DNA of 64,000 nucleotides from Halorubrum hochsteinianum (GTDB lineage: Archaea; Halobacteriota; Halobacteria; Halobacteriales; Haloferacaceae). Below are positions 13,966-21,656 of the stretch, piece after piece. Positions within the stretch are counted from its first letter, which is position 1; the number at the start of each line of letters is the position of its first letter. The stretch lies in NCBI RefSeq assembly GCF_023702125.1, contig NZ_CP098415.1, forward strand, positions 1,116,001 to 1,180,000, in the 5' to 3' direction. Under the pieces are notes generated by a model. That model worked only from the letters and a program-made list of their open reading frames with translations. It was not told where the DNA came from and ran no database searches. The position numbers were made by a program, and so were the translations under genes.

Positions 13966-14037
13966 TCAGATCACCGCTTACGCCGGAGCGCAGGGGGCGT
14001 GATCCTCATCCTTCGCGGACCTGAACGTACCGGACGA

Positions 14038-14060
14038 CGGGTCATAAACCCATCGAAACG
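14038..14060 (-). promoter_or_regulatory. rRNA operon promoter, proximal copy
   Basis: The minus strand reads TTTCGATGGGTTTATGACCC, a TTCGA element followed by a TTTATG core. This arrangement repeats about 100 bp further upstream and resembles described haloarchaeal rRNA promoters. It lies about 225 bp upstream of the 16S 5' end. Confidence 0.7.
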
Positions 14061-14078
14061 GTACGGGTCCAGCGAAAC

Positions 14079-14099
14079 CGGGCCGAGTTGAACGGCCCG
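14079..14099 (-). other. hairpin between the two rRNA promoters
   Basis: A 7-bp inverted repeat, cgggccg/cggcccg with a 7-base loop, lies between the two promoter copies. It could pause or process transcripts from the distal promoter. Its function is not shown by the sequence. Confidence 0.4.
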
Positions 14100-14133
14100 A
14101 GTCCGCGTTGCGTTCTTCGCATTTCTTCAAATG

Positions 14134-14160
14134 CCGGGGTTATACTTAACCCCGTCGAAC
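14134..14160 (-). promoter_or_regulatory. rRNA operon promoter, distal copy
   Basis: The minus strand reads TTCGACGGGGTTAAGTATAA, matching the TTCGACG plus TTAAGT-type core seen in haloarchaeal rRNA promoters. The core sits in an inverted repeat (ggggtta/taacccc with a 4-bp spacer). The 13816-14321 leader holds this promoter, the proximal copy and the 16S stem strand, and no gene. Confidence 0.75.
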
Positions 14161-14321
14161 CATCTGCGCCACGTCATGCGGTTTCATGCCGACCTCGTCG
14201 GTCGTCTCTCCCGTTCGGGGTCAAGGAGGAACCGTGGTCCGAGACGGCGTCTCCGCGGTGATCCGAGTCCGTTCGGCCTGCGGCTAAAACGAGAAGTTGG
14301 AATCGGCGCGCCCGGAGAGGA

Positions 14322-14651
14322 CTACTCCTCGTCGAGGTACTCGATGCCCTGCTTCGAGACGTTGGCCTTGGTGATGTCGTCGAGGTCGTTGAGCCAGAAG
14401 TCGTCCTCCGCCTCGTCGACCTCCGGAGCGCTGTCCTTCCAGGCCCACCCCTCGTACTCGTGGACCTTTCGAGTCCCTTTCTCGCGGAGCCGGAGCGTCG
14501 TCCGTTCCGCCTCGTCCTCGGAGGGTGCGGGGTCCAGCGTCCGGGCGGCCTTGAGTGCCGCCTGACGCGGCATATTTCCCGAGAACTCGCTCGGCTCCGA
14601 TCCGTCTTCCTCCCGAAGGGCAAAGTTTCGCTTACCGTCTTCACGTACCAT
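14322..14651 (-). CDS. MC1-family chromosomal (non-histone) DNA-binding protein
   Basis: This 109-residue protein matches archaeal MC1: after MVREDGKRNFALREEDG come GNMPRQAALKAARTLD, LRLREKGTRKVHEYEGW, and the C-terminal DDITKANVSKQGIEYLDEE. MC1 is a monomer that bends DNA sharply. Start chosen at ATG 14651 because a GGAGG Shine-Dalgarno lies 7 bases upstream (14659-14663) and the family begins here. Compared with methanogen MC1 it has acidic insertions (PAPSEDEAE and EVDEAEDDFW). It is monocistronic, convergent with nothing, and divergent from the IS insertion. Confidence 0.93.
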   Translation of the reverse strand: MVREDGKRNFALREEDGSEPSEFSGNMPRQAALKAARTLDPAPSEDEAERTTLRLREKGTRKVHEYEGWAWKDSAPEVDEAEDDFWLNDLDDITKANVSKQGIEYLDEE

Positions 14652-14686
14652 GGTTTTGCCTCCATGAGACACCAGCACACAGCGTG

Positions 14687-14740
14687 TAATAAATATATCG
14701 GGGAAATGAAAGCTGTGCGGCACAATATTTATATACGATA
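14687..14740 (-). promoter_or_regulatory. MC1 gene promoter region, two TATA-like boxes
   Basis: Two AT-rich elements precede the MC1 gene on the minus strand: ATATATTTATTA near 14687-14698, about 40 bp from the start, and TATATAAATATTG near 14725-14737. The nearer box would leave a short leader holding the GGAGG site. These are unusually AT-rich for this GC-rich chromosome. Confidence 0.6.
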
Positions 14741-14848
14741 CCGGCTTCTGGTTGCGGTTTCGAGACGGAGACGGGCGCGACGGCGTTGAAATTCGGCCGA
14801 GTCGCACCGAGAGTCGGACACGCGCGCGAAGACGGGTCCGGGGGATCG

Positions 14849-15547
14849 GGGCGGTGTTCAGATAAGGTTTGAAAGGTGAGGCGGTGCGTTTTCAAAGTGA
14901 TCTATGCCCGAAAACGACCGCCTCAGCGGCTGTTTAGACGAGATCAACTTAGAGTTTGTGGAGCGAGAGGCAACACCGAAACTGTTGATGAAGCTCAGTA
15001 TTCAGCTCCATTTGTCTGGACTGTCGCTTTCGAATACTGTTTCATTTCTTGAGGTATTCGGTGTTGATCGAGTTCGATCCACCGTTCATAACTGGGTACA
15101 CAAAGCCGATCTACAGCCGGAAGCTGGTCGGAGCCCGAATCACGTTGCGGTTGACGAGACTGTGATTCAGCTCGATGATGAACAATACTGGCTGTACGCT
15201 GCTGTCGATCCTCAGTCAAACGATTTGCTACATACAAAGCTTGAGCCAACAAGAACGAACGTGATCGCAGATCAGTTCTTCACGGAACTCCGCGACAAAC
15301 ACGACGTAGATGACGCGATCTTTCTCGTTGATGGTGCGGTTCCACTCCACCGAGCTTGTGACAAACACGGCCTCGATTTCAGATACGAACGACATGGAAA
15401 TCGAAACAGCGTCGAACGTGTTTTTCGTGAGATAAAACGCAGAACTACCAGTTTCTCAAACTGTTTTAGCAACGCCAAAGCAGAAACAGCAAACGAGTGG
15501 CTCAGATCGTTCGCCTTCGCATGGAATCAGCTTATCTGAACACTGCC
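14849..15547 (+). mobile_element. IS6-family insertion sequence, intact, with target duplication
   Basis: The element is about 699 bp with terminal inverted repeats GGCGGTGTTCAGATAAG (left) and GGCAGTGTTCAGATAAG (right, reversed), 16 of 17 matching. Flanking ggggatcg at 14841-14848 and 15548-15555 is a target duplication of 8 bp, the usual IS6-family length; G runs make 8-10 bp possible. It carries one complete transposase gene and is visibly poorer in GC than its surroundings, so it is a recent arrival. It sits between the divergent MC1 and AbrB-like genes, 61 bp from the latter's start. Confidence 0.93.
14904..15539 (+). CDS. IS6-family transposase
   Basis: A 211-residue DDE transposase. 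The triad is the Asp in NHVAVDETVIQ, the Asp in DAIFLVDGAVPLH and the Glu in RNSVERVFREIKRRT, and the N-terminus has a short helix-turn-helix-like region (LSLSNTVSFLEVFGV). Length and motifs fit the ISH14/15-like haloarchaeal branch of IS6. The frame is uninterrupted and lies within intact inverted repeats, so the element may still be mobile. Codon use is clearly more AT-rich than in host genes. Confidence 0.95.
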   Translation: MPENDRLSGCLDEINLEFVEREATPKLLMKLSIQLHLSGLSLSNTVSFLEVFGVDRVRSTVHNWVHKADLQPEAGRSPNHVAVDETVIQLDDEQYWLYAAVDPQSNDLLHTKLEPTRTNVIADQFFTELRDKHDVDDAIFLVDGAVPLHRACDKHGLDFRYERHGNRNSVERVFREIKRRTTSFSNCFSNAKAETANEWLRSFAFAWNQLI

Positions 15548-15608
15548 GGGGATCGGGTAAACAACACTTATGTGTCTGCTATGGCGAAGTGCGACAAGCA
15601 CACCCGCG

Positions 15609-15812
15609 ATGGTCCGTAAAAAGAAGCTCAGCCCCAGTGGCGCGAAGGACGACGAGGGGGAGTATCACAACGTCCACGTGAACCTCCACGAGGACGAGCT
15701 CGCCGTCGCCGGCATGGACATCGGTGACGAGGTGTTCGTCCGGGTCCGAGACGGCAAGATAATCATCCAGAAGGCGGACGCGAATCCGGACCAGCTCGAA
15801 CACGACTTCTGA
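15609..15812 (+). CDS. small AbrB/SpoVT-like protein
   Basis: This 67-residue protein begins MVRKKKLSPSGAKDD and continues with the swapped-hairpin pattern HNVHVNLHEDELAVAGMDIGDEVFVRVRDGKIIIQKA, typical of AbrB/MazE-type DNA-binding domains found in haloarchaeal small proteins. Start at ATG 15609 because the basic MVRKKK segment is the expected N-terminus. A TATA-like acttatgtg lies about 35 bp upstream, close to the IS right end, so the insertion may have altered its promoter region. No toxin partner is adjacent. Confidence 0.8.
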   Translation: MVRKKKLSPSGAKDDEGEYHNVHVNLHEDELAVAGMDIGDEVFVRVRDGKIIIQKADANPDQLEHDF

Positions 15813-15905
15813 CCCGAACGCGGGACTACGCCTTGAAGACGCGTCCGGGCGGCCGCGTCGGTCGCTGTCGGCGGATTGATTGTCGCTCGTGACGAGACCC
15901 AGACG

Positions 15906-16961
15906 ATGGGCGCGTACGACCTGTTGAAACCGGCGCTGTTCCGGCTTCCGCCGGAGACGGCACACGGACTGGTTCATCGACTGCTCGGCGGCGTCCAAGG
16001 GACGCCGGTCGGGTCGGCGCTCGCCGCCCGGTACGCGGTCGACGACGATCGGCTCGCGGTCGACGCGTTCGGGTCGGCGTTCCCGAATCCGGTGGGCGTT
16101 GCCGCCGGGTTCGACAAGAACGCGGAGGTGCCCCGGGCGCTGGCGTCCCTCGGGTTCGGACACGTCGAGATCGGCGGCGTCACCGCCGAGCGCCAGCCGG
16201 GGAACCCGCGCCCGCGACTGTTCCGACTGCCGGAGGACGAGGCGCTCGTCAACCGGATGGGGTTCAACAACGAGGGCGCGGACAGGGTCGGGGAACGCCT
16301 CGACCGCGACCCCCTCCCGGACGTCCCCGTCGGGATCAACATCGGGAAGTCCAAGTCGACGCCGCTGGCCGAGGCCCCGGACGACTACCTCTACACGTAC
16401 GAGCGCGTCGCGGACGCGGGCGACTACTTCGTCGTCAACGTCTCCAGTCCCAACACGCCCGGACTCCGCGAACTCCAGAACCGCGAGGCGTTGGAGCGCA
16501 TCCTCGGAACGCTCGACGACGCGGGTGCCGACCCGCTCCTCGTGAAGCTCTCCCCCGACCTCCCCGAGCCGGCCGTCGCGGACGCGCTCGCGGTGGTCGA
16601 CGACCTCGACCTCGACGGGGTCATCGCGACCAACACGACGACGTCGCGCCCGGACTCGCTGCGAGGCCACAACCGGGCCGAGCGCGGCGGGCTCTCGGGG
16701 AAGCCGATCGAGTCGCTCGCGACCGAGCGGGTGCGGTTCGTCGCGGAGCGGACCGACGTTCCGGTGATCGGCGTCGGGGGCGTCTCCGACGCCGCGGGGG
16801 CGTACGAGAAGATACGGGCGGGTGCCTCGCTGGTTCAGGCGTACACGGGGCTCGTCTACGAGGGGCCGGGACTCGCGCGCGACATCAACGAGGGACTCCT
16901 AGAGCTGCTCGACCGCGACGGGTTCGACTCCGTCGAAGACGCGGTCGGCGCAGACCTGTGA
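15906..16961 (+). CDS. pyrD: dihydroorotate dehydrogenase (quinone), class 2
   Basis: This 351-residue flavoprotein oxidises dihydroorotate to orotate in pyrimidine synthesis. Class 2 features are the N-terminal helical membrane-association segment (DLLKPALFRLPPETAHGLVHRLL), GVAAGFDKNAEVPRAL, and NVSSPNTPGLRELQ with the catalytic Ser. The FMN phosphate loop is VIGVGGVSDAAGAYEKI. Start at ATG 15906 (MGAYDLLKP) is the family position. It is encoded alone, convergent with valS 30 bp downstream. Confidence 0.96.
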   Translation: MGAYDLLKPALFRLPPETAHGLVHRLLGGVQGTPVGSALAARYAVDDDRLAVDAFGSAFPNPVGVAAGFDKNAEVPRALASLGFGHVEIGGVTAERQPGNPRPRLFRLPEDEALVNRMGFNNEGADRVGERLDRDPLPDVPVGINIGKSKSTPLAEAPDDYLYTYERVADAGDYFVVNVSSPNTPGLRELQNREALERILGTLDDAGADPLLVKLSPDLPEPAVADALAVVDDLDLDGVIATNTTTSRPDSLRGHNRAERGGLSGKPIESLATERVRFVAERTDVPVIGVGGVSDAAGAYEKIRAGASLVQAYTGLVYEGPGLARDINEGLLELLDRDGFDSVEDAVGADL

Positions 16962-16991
16962 CCGAGTCGGGAATCGAAAGGAGAGACGAGG

Positions 16992-19673
16992 TTACGCCTC
17001 GTTTCGAACGATGACGACGACATCGTCCGCCTGAAGCAGTTCGCCCTCGCCCTGATACTGTCGCTCTTCTTCGATCTCGAACTCGTCGTCGACGAGCGTG
17101 ACGCCCGCGACGCGGAGCTCGTCGCCGTCGATCTCGTAGTCGCCCTGCGCCAGCGCGGCCTCGATATCGCCGACCTGATCGCCGTACTTCGGACCGACGG
17201 TGGCGTAGTCGAGGTCGATTCCGGTGATCACCGTCTCGACGGGGGCGTCGCCGTCGGGGTGGACCGCGAGGTCGTCGACGTGCATGACCCCGGTGATGTC
17301 GTCCTCGAACCCGCGCACGTCCGCGTACACCTCGACGGCGTCTAGGGGGGCGGTGAGCGGGAGCTGGTTCTCGCTTTTGTACTTCCGGAGCGCGCCGACG
17401 ACGGCGGTCGCCGCGGTCCCGGCGTCGCGGTCGGCCTCGATCCCCAGCGGCTCGGGCCAGTCGGCGAGGTGAACGGAGTCGGCCGCGCCGTCGGCGAGGC
17501 TGATTCCGCCGTGAGCGTCCGGCACGGCGTCGGCGTACATGTCGTGCCACAGCTCCTCCGTGACGTGCGCGAGGAGGGGCGCGAATAGCTTCAGGAACCG
17601 GCGGTGGGCGGTCCGGAGCGTGTACGCGGCCGCGTCGTCCTCGCGCTGTTTCGCGATCTCGAGGTAGTCGTCACAGAACGTGTTCCAGAAGAAGCTCCGG
17701 AGCTCGTCCCGGGCCTTCGAGAACGCCCGGTCCTCGAGCAGGTCGGTGAGCCGCTCGACTTCGGCGTCGAGTTCGGCCAGGAGCCAGCGGTCGAGTTCGC
17801 GGAGGTCGTCGTCCGGCTCGGCCGGGAACGGGTCCGGGGCGAGCGACTCGACGAGCTTCGAGGCGTTCCACAGCTTCCGGATCAGCTTCTCGCCCGCGCG
17901 GAGGTCCTTCTCCTTGAACGGGAAGTCGTCGCCGACCGCGGTCCCGGCGGCCCAGTAGCGCGTGGCGTCGACCGGGAACTCCTCTAACACGGTCTCGGGT
18001 TCGACGACGTTGCCGACGGACTTCGACATCTTCTCGCGGTTCTCGTCTAAGACGTGCCCGTTGATCATCGTCTCCTCGAAGGGGACCTCGCCGGTGTGCT
18101 CGTAGCACTTGACGAGCGTGTGGAACAGCCAGAAGCTGATGATGTCGTGGCCCTGCGGCCGGAGGTCGAACCGGTACAGCTCCGGGTGCTCCATCGTGAA
18201 CTCCCCGGCTTCGTCGTCCCAGTCCCAGCCGGCGTTGATGAGAGGGGTCAGGCTGGAGGTGGCCCACGTGTCGAACACGTCGTCCTCGGGCTCGAACCCG
18301 TCGTGGCCGCACTCGGGGCAGGCGTCGACCGGCGGGTCGTCGGAGAGCGGGTCGACGGGGAGGTCCGCCTTCTCGGCGATGATCTCCTCGCCGCAGTCCT
18401 CGCAGTACCACACCGGGAACGGGATGCCCGAGGAGCGCTGGCGGGAGATGAGCCAGTCCCACTGGAGCCCCTCGACCCAGTGCTCGTAGCGGGTGAACAT
18501 CTTCTCGGGCGACCACTCCATCTCCCGGCCGACGTCGAGGTACTCGTCGGTCTTGTCGAGCATCTCGACGTACCACTGCTCGGTGACGAGGAACTCGACG
18601 CTCGTCCCGCAGCGCTCGTGGACGTTGACGGTGTGGGTGATGTCGCGGCGGTCGAGCAGCGCGCCCGCCTCGTCGAGATCCTCGACGATCGCCTCGCCGG
18701 CCTCCGAGGAGTGGAGCCCCTCGTACCCCTCGGCGACCTCGGTCATGTGGCCCGACTCGTCGATGGCGACCCGGAGGTCCAGGTCGTGGACCTGGTACCA
18801 CTCGATGTCGTTCTGGTCCCCGAACGTACAGCACATCACGACCCCGGAGCCCGTCTCCATGTCGACGCGCTCGTCGGCGATGATCGGCACCTCGTGGCCG
18901 AACAGCGGGACCTCGGCGGACTCGCCGACGAGGGCTCGGTTCTCGTCGTCGTCCGGGTGGACGAAGACGGCGACGCACGCCGGGAGCAGTTCCGGGCGCG
19001 TCGTCGAGATGACGAACTCCTCCGGGACCTCGTCGCTCGCGTCGCCGCCGGCGACCTCGAAGGCGATGTCGTTGAAGTGGCTGGCCTGCTCGTCGTCCTC
19101 GGTCTCGACCTGCGAGATGGCGGTCTCGCACTCGGGACACCAGATCGCCGGGGCCTTCTCGCGGTACTCGCGGCCCTGGTCGTACAGGTCGACGAACGAG
19201 AGCTGAGAGACGCGCTGGACGCGCGGCTCGATCGTCTGGTAGGTGTGGTCCCAGTCGACGGAGACGCCGAGCGACTGGACGTTCTCGGTGAACTGCTCCT
19301 CGTAGTCCGCGCAGACCTCCCGGCACTTCGCCTGGAACTCGCGGCGCTCGAAGTCCTGATGGCGGATATCGAGTTCGTCCTCCGTCAGGCGCTCGGAGGC
19401 GATCCCGTTGTCGTCGTAGCCGAACGGGAAGAACGTCGCGCCGCCGTTCATCCGCTCGAAGCGGGCGACGAAGTCCTGGAGCGTGAACCCGTAGAGGTGG
19501 CCCATGTGGAGGCTTCCCGATACCGTCGGCGGCGGGGTGTCGATGGAGAAGACCGTGTTCGGATCGACCGGATCGTCGTCGGGGTAGGCGTACGTCTCCT
19601 CGTCGACCCATCGCCGCTGCCACCGCGGCTCGACGGCGTCGGGGTCGTACTCACCACTGGGCATTTCGGTCAC
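16992..19673 (-). CDS. valS: valyl-tRNA synthetase
   Basis: The 893-residue class I synthetase has the HIGH motif as HMGH (residues 56-59) and the second signature as KMSKS near residue 548. It has a large CP1 editing insertion (residues ~150-350, with TTRPELLPACVAVFVHP), a zinc-type pair CEDCGEE/CPECGHDGFE, and the C-terminal anticodon-binding helices, then a tail. Length is normal for archaeal ValRS. The start is ATG 19673 (MTEMPSGEYDPDAVEPRW). It is convergent with pyrD. Essential enzyme charging tRNA-Val. Confidence 0.97.
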   Translation of the reverse strand: MTEMPSGEYDPDAVEPRWQRRWVDEETYAYPDDDPVDPNTVFSIDTPPPTVSGSLHMGHLYGFTLQDFVARFERMNGGATFFPFGYDDNGIASERLTEDELDIRHQDFERREFQAKCREVCADYEEQFTENVQSLGVSVDWDHTYQTIEPRVQRVSQLSFVDLYDQGREYREKAPAIWCPECETAISQVETEDDEQASHFNDIAFEVAGGDASDEVPEEFVISTTRPELLPACVAVFVHPDDDENRALVGESAEVPLFGHEVPIIADERVDMETGSGVVMCCTFGDQNDIEWYQVHDLDLRVAIDESGHMTEVAEGYEGLHSSEAGEAIVEDLDEAGALLDRRDITHTVNVHERCGTSVEFLVTEQWYVEMLDKTDEYLDVGREMEWSPEKMFTRYEHWVEGLQWDWLISRQRSSGIPFPVWYCEDCGEEIIAEKADLPVDPLSDDPPVDACPECGHDGFEPEDDVFDTWATSSLTPLINAGWDWDDEAGEFTMEHPELYRFDLRPQGHDIISFWLFHTLVKCYEHTGEVPFEETMINGHVLDENREKMSKSVGNVVEPETVLEEFPVDATRYWAAGTAVGDDFPFKEKDLRAGEKLIRKLWNASKLVESLAPDPFPAEPDDDLRELDRWLLAELDAEVERLTDLLEDRAFSKARDELRSFFWNTFCDDYLEIAKQREDDAAAYTLRTAHRRFLKLFAPLLAHVTEELWHDMYADAVPDAHGGISLADGAADSVHLADWPEPLGIEADRDAGTAATAVVGALRKYKSENQLPLTAPLDAVEVYADVRGFEDDITGVMHVDDLAVHPDGDAPVETVITGIDLDYATVGPKYGDQVGDIEAALAQGDYEIDGDELRVAGVTLVDDEFEIEEERQYQGEGELLQADDVVVIVRNEA

Positions 19674-19790
19674 ACGTTCCGCCGGTTCCCCCTTAACGGA
19701 CTCGGTTGTCGGGGGACGCGGCCCGTAGGCGGCGTCGGACGCGTGCGGATCGGACGGGGAGGGCGGATGCGGTGGCGGGGTCGGACCCGG

Positions 19791-20045
19791 TCACGCCCGG
19801 TCGTCGAGGTCGTGTTCGGCGGCCATCTTCGACGCCTCTGACGCGAACCGCTCGACCTCGTCCGCCGGGCTCTCGCCGAGGGCGGTCTCCTCGACCTCCC
19901 GGCCGGCGGTGACTCCGTCCCCGGTGACGAGGCGCTGTTCGGCCAGTTCCTTCGTGTGCATCCGCTCGCCGTCCTCCGTGGCGTAGGTGAGTCGAACGAG
20001 CCCCTTCGAGTCGAACTGCCGGTCGACGAGCCAGACGGTGGTCAT
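19791..20045 (-). CDS. uncharacterised haloarchaeal protein, 84 aa
   Basis: This 84-residue acidic protein begins MTTVWLVDRQFDSKGLVRLTYATEDGERMHTKELAEQRL, which suggests a small beta-rich N-terminal half, then an acidic helix (DEVERFASEASKMAAEHDLDD). Start at ATG 20045: the longer open frame upstream belongs to shadow sequence across the HTH gene. A TATA-like tttaattcgc lies about 25 bp upstream, giving a leaderless message. Function not recognised. Confidence 0.75.
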   Translation of the reverse strand: MTTVWLVDRQFDSKGLVRLTYATEDGERMHTKELAEQRLVTGDGVTAGREVEETALGESPADEVERFASEASKMAAEHDLDDRA

Positions 20046-20071
20046 CGTCGGCAGGATCGACCGCGAGCGAA

Positions 20072-20851
20072 TTAAACCGGGCGATCGACGGGAGTGGCCG
20101 CCTCGCGACGCGACGCCAGCTCCGCGTCCGCCCACTCGACCGCGTCCGGCGAGTCGTTCACCACCATCCCGGTTGCGTCTCCGGTCTGTCGGAACGTGAT
20201 CCCCGCGTGGTCCCCCTCCGGGCCCTCGATCACCCACAGCGCGTACGGGATCGGTCCCGCGCTGCGGTACAGCGAGAAGGAGTCGCGCGAGACGAGCGAC
20301 GCGACCGGCGTGTCCGAGAGCGCGGAGAGTGCCTCGACCACCTCCGGCTCGGCTATCACCTCCACGTCGAGGCCCTCGCGGTCGAGCGCCCGGTTCAGGA
20401 TGAACACGTCCGACTTGAGCACGGTCGGGGCCAGCCCACGCATCGCCGTCGCCCGTTCGAGCAGTTCGCTGCTCGCCGTCGCCGCCTCGGACGGCGCGTG
20501 CGGGTCCGCGACGCTCACGGTAGCTCCGGCGAGGAACGCCGACGGGAGCGACGCGTCGCGCGGGAGCTCGTTCAGCAGCGGGGCCGCCCGCTCGACCGTC
20601 CGCGTCGCGGCCGCGTAGCGGTCGCGCTCGGCGAGCGCGAAGCGGCCGGCCGCGGTGAGCGAGTAGGTGCCGTTGCGCGACTCGACGCAGTCGACGTCCT
20701 CCAGATCGGCGATCGCGCGGTCGACGGTCGAGCGCGAACTCGACAGCCTGTCGACGAGTTCCGGCTTGCTCGCGGGCGCGTCGGCGAGGGCCCGGAACAC
20801 GTCCGCGCGCTTGTGGAGGGCCGACCGGAGCGCGTCTCCGTCCGATTCCAT
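20072..20851 (-). CDS. winged-helix transcriptional regulator (COG4742/FilR1-like)
   Basis: A 259-residue protein. Residues ~1-70 form a winged helix (RADVFRALADAPASKPELVDRLSSSRSTVDRAIADLEDVDCVE) followed by a Tyr-rich wing and TAAGRFALAER. The remaining ~180 residues resemble the FilR1-type middle domain seen in haloarchaeal two-domain regulators (DSFSLYRSAGPIPYALWVIEG). A TATA-like element overlaps the start region. Ligand and targets are unknown; it stands alone between the 84-residue gene and the divergent ferredoxin gene. Confidence 0.8.
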   Translation of the reverse strand: MESDGDALRSALHKRADVFRALADAPASKPELVDRLSSSRSTVDRAIADLEDVDCVESRNGTYSLTAAGRFALAERDRYAAATRTVERAAPLLNELPRDASLPSAFLAGATVSVADPHAPSEAATASSELLERATAMRGLAPTVLKSDVFILNRALDREGLDVEVIAEPEVVEALSALSDTPVASLVSRDSFSLYRSAGPIPYALWVIEGPEGDHAGITFRQTGDATGMVVNDSPDAVEWADAELASRREAATPVDRPV

Positions 20852-21062
20852 GCGGGAGGAACGCGCGGCCGATGTAAAAACCGCCCGGGGGCGAGCGACG
20901 GAGGGCGTCGGCGTCAGCGGGCGGTTTCACTACGGTCGGGGGGTGATATACCCTCACCGTCCGGGAGATATCCCGGCGTGCGGGGAGCGTCGCGTGGCTC
21001 GGTCTCCGGTCGGGTCGGCGGGGACCCCGCACGGCTTTGTGTCCGCTGTGCGTACCCGCGGT

Positions 21063-21305
21063 ATGCGCGTCGAATTCGACCGAGACACCTGCGTCGGGAT
21101 GTACCAGTGCGTCGCCGAGTGGGACGCCTTCGAGAAAGACCTGAACGACGGGAAGGCCGACTTGCGGGGGAGCGAGGAGGAAGGCGAGGACCTGTTCGTC
21201 GTCGAGGTGCCCGACGGCGAGGAGTTGGACGCGAAGTTCGCGGCCCGGAGCTGTCCGGTCGACGCCATCGAAGTGTACGACGACGACGGCGAGCGGGTGG
21301 TCTAA
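21063..21305 (+). CDS. small ferredoxin, probably [3Fe-4S]
   Basis: This 80-residue acidic ferredoxin has only three cluster cysteines in the usual places: CVGMYQC near the N-terminus (the second Cys of CxxCxxC is Met) and SCPVDAI near the C-terminus. This spacing is the [3Fe-4S] pattern of small monocluster ferredoxins. Start at ATG 21063 (MRVEFDRDTC). It would carry electrons for an unknown partner, often a P450-type or oxidoreductase system; none is adjacent. The 210 bp upstream hold only promoter-type sequence, including cgggagatatcccg, a palindrome. Confidence 0.88.
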   Translation: MRVEFDRDTCVGMYQCVAEWDAFEKDLNDGKADLRGSEEEGEDLFVVEVPDGEELDAKFAARSCPVDAIEVYDDDGERVV

Positions 21306-21330
21306 GATCGGGTTACAGCCGGCGCAGAGA

Positions 21331-21616
21331 CCACCGAAGCCCCAGTCGCTCGGCTGTACGATGCTGTTTCTGTTTGTAAAAGGCCGATCGACACGGACAC
21401 CACCGAAGCCCCAGTCGCGAGGACTCGCGACTGCCCCTTCGACTCCCGCCCGACCGCGACCGCACCTCACGCCTCCCCAGCCTCGTCGGTCGCCTTCGCG
21501 TTGCTCCGGCGACCGACTCCCTCGCGCGGCGCTGTCGCCGGCGCTGCGCGCCGGCTTCCAGAGGGACCTTCGGTCCCTCGCGGCTCGGCCGCAAAGCGGC
21601 CTCGCAGGCGCGCCGA
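21331..21616 (+). repeat. dispersed structured repeat, copy 1
   Basis: This fills the convergent gap between the ferredoxin gene and hemB. It has a head module (ccgaagccccagtcgctcgg), then the main unit beginning ccgaagccccagtcgcgagg. Stem 1 here is minimal (cagtcgcgag / ctcgcgactg with a 2-base loop). A conserved block (cacctcacgcctccccagcc) leads into stem 2 (gtcggtcgcc / ggcgaccgac, 21485-21494 with 21508-21517), then variable hairpins, including gagggacc/ggtccctc and ggccgc/gcggcc. The same flanks occur at 42867 and 54119. Open frames across it lack coding bias. Confidence 0.85.
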
Positions 21617-21656
21617 CGTGGAAGGGCAAAGAAAAACGGTCGCCGCCGAGGTTCGC

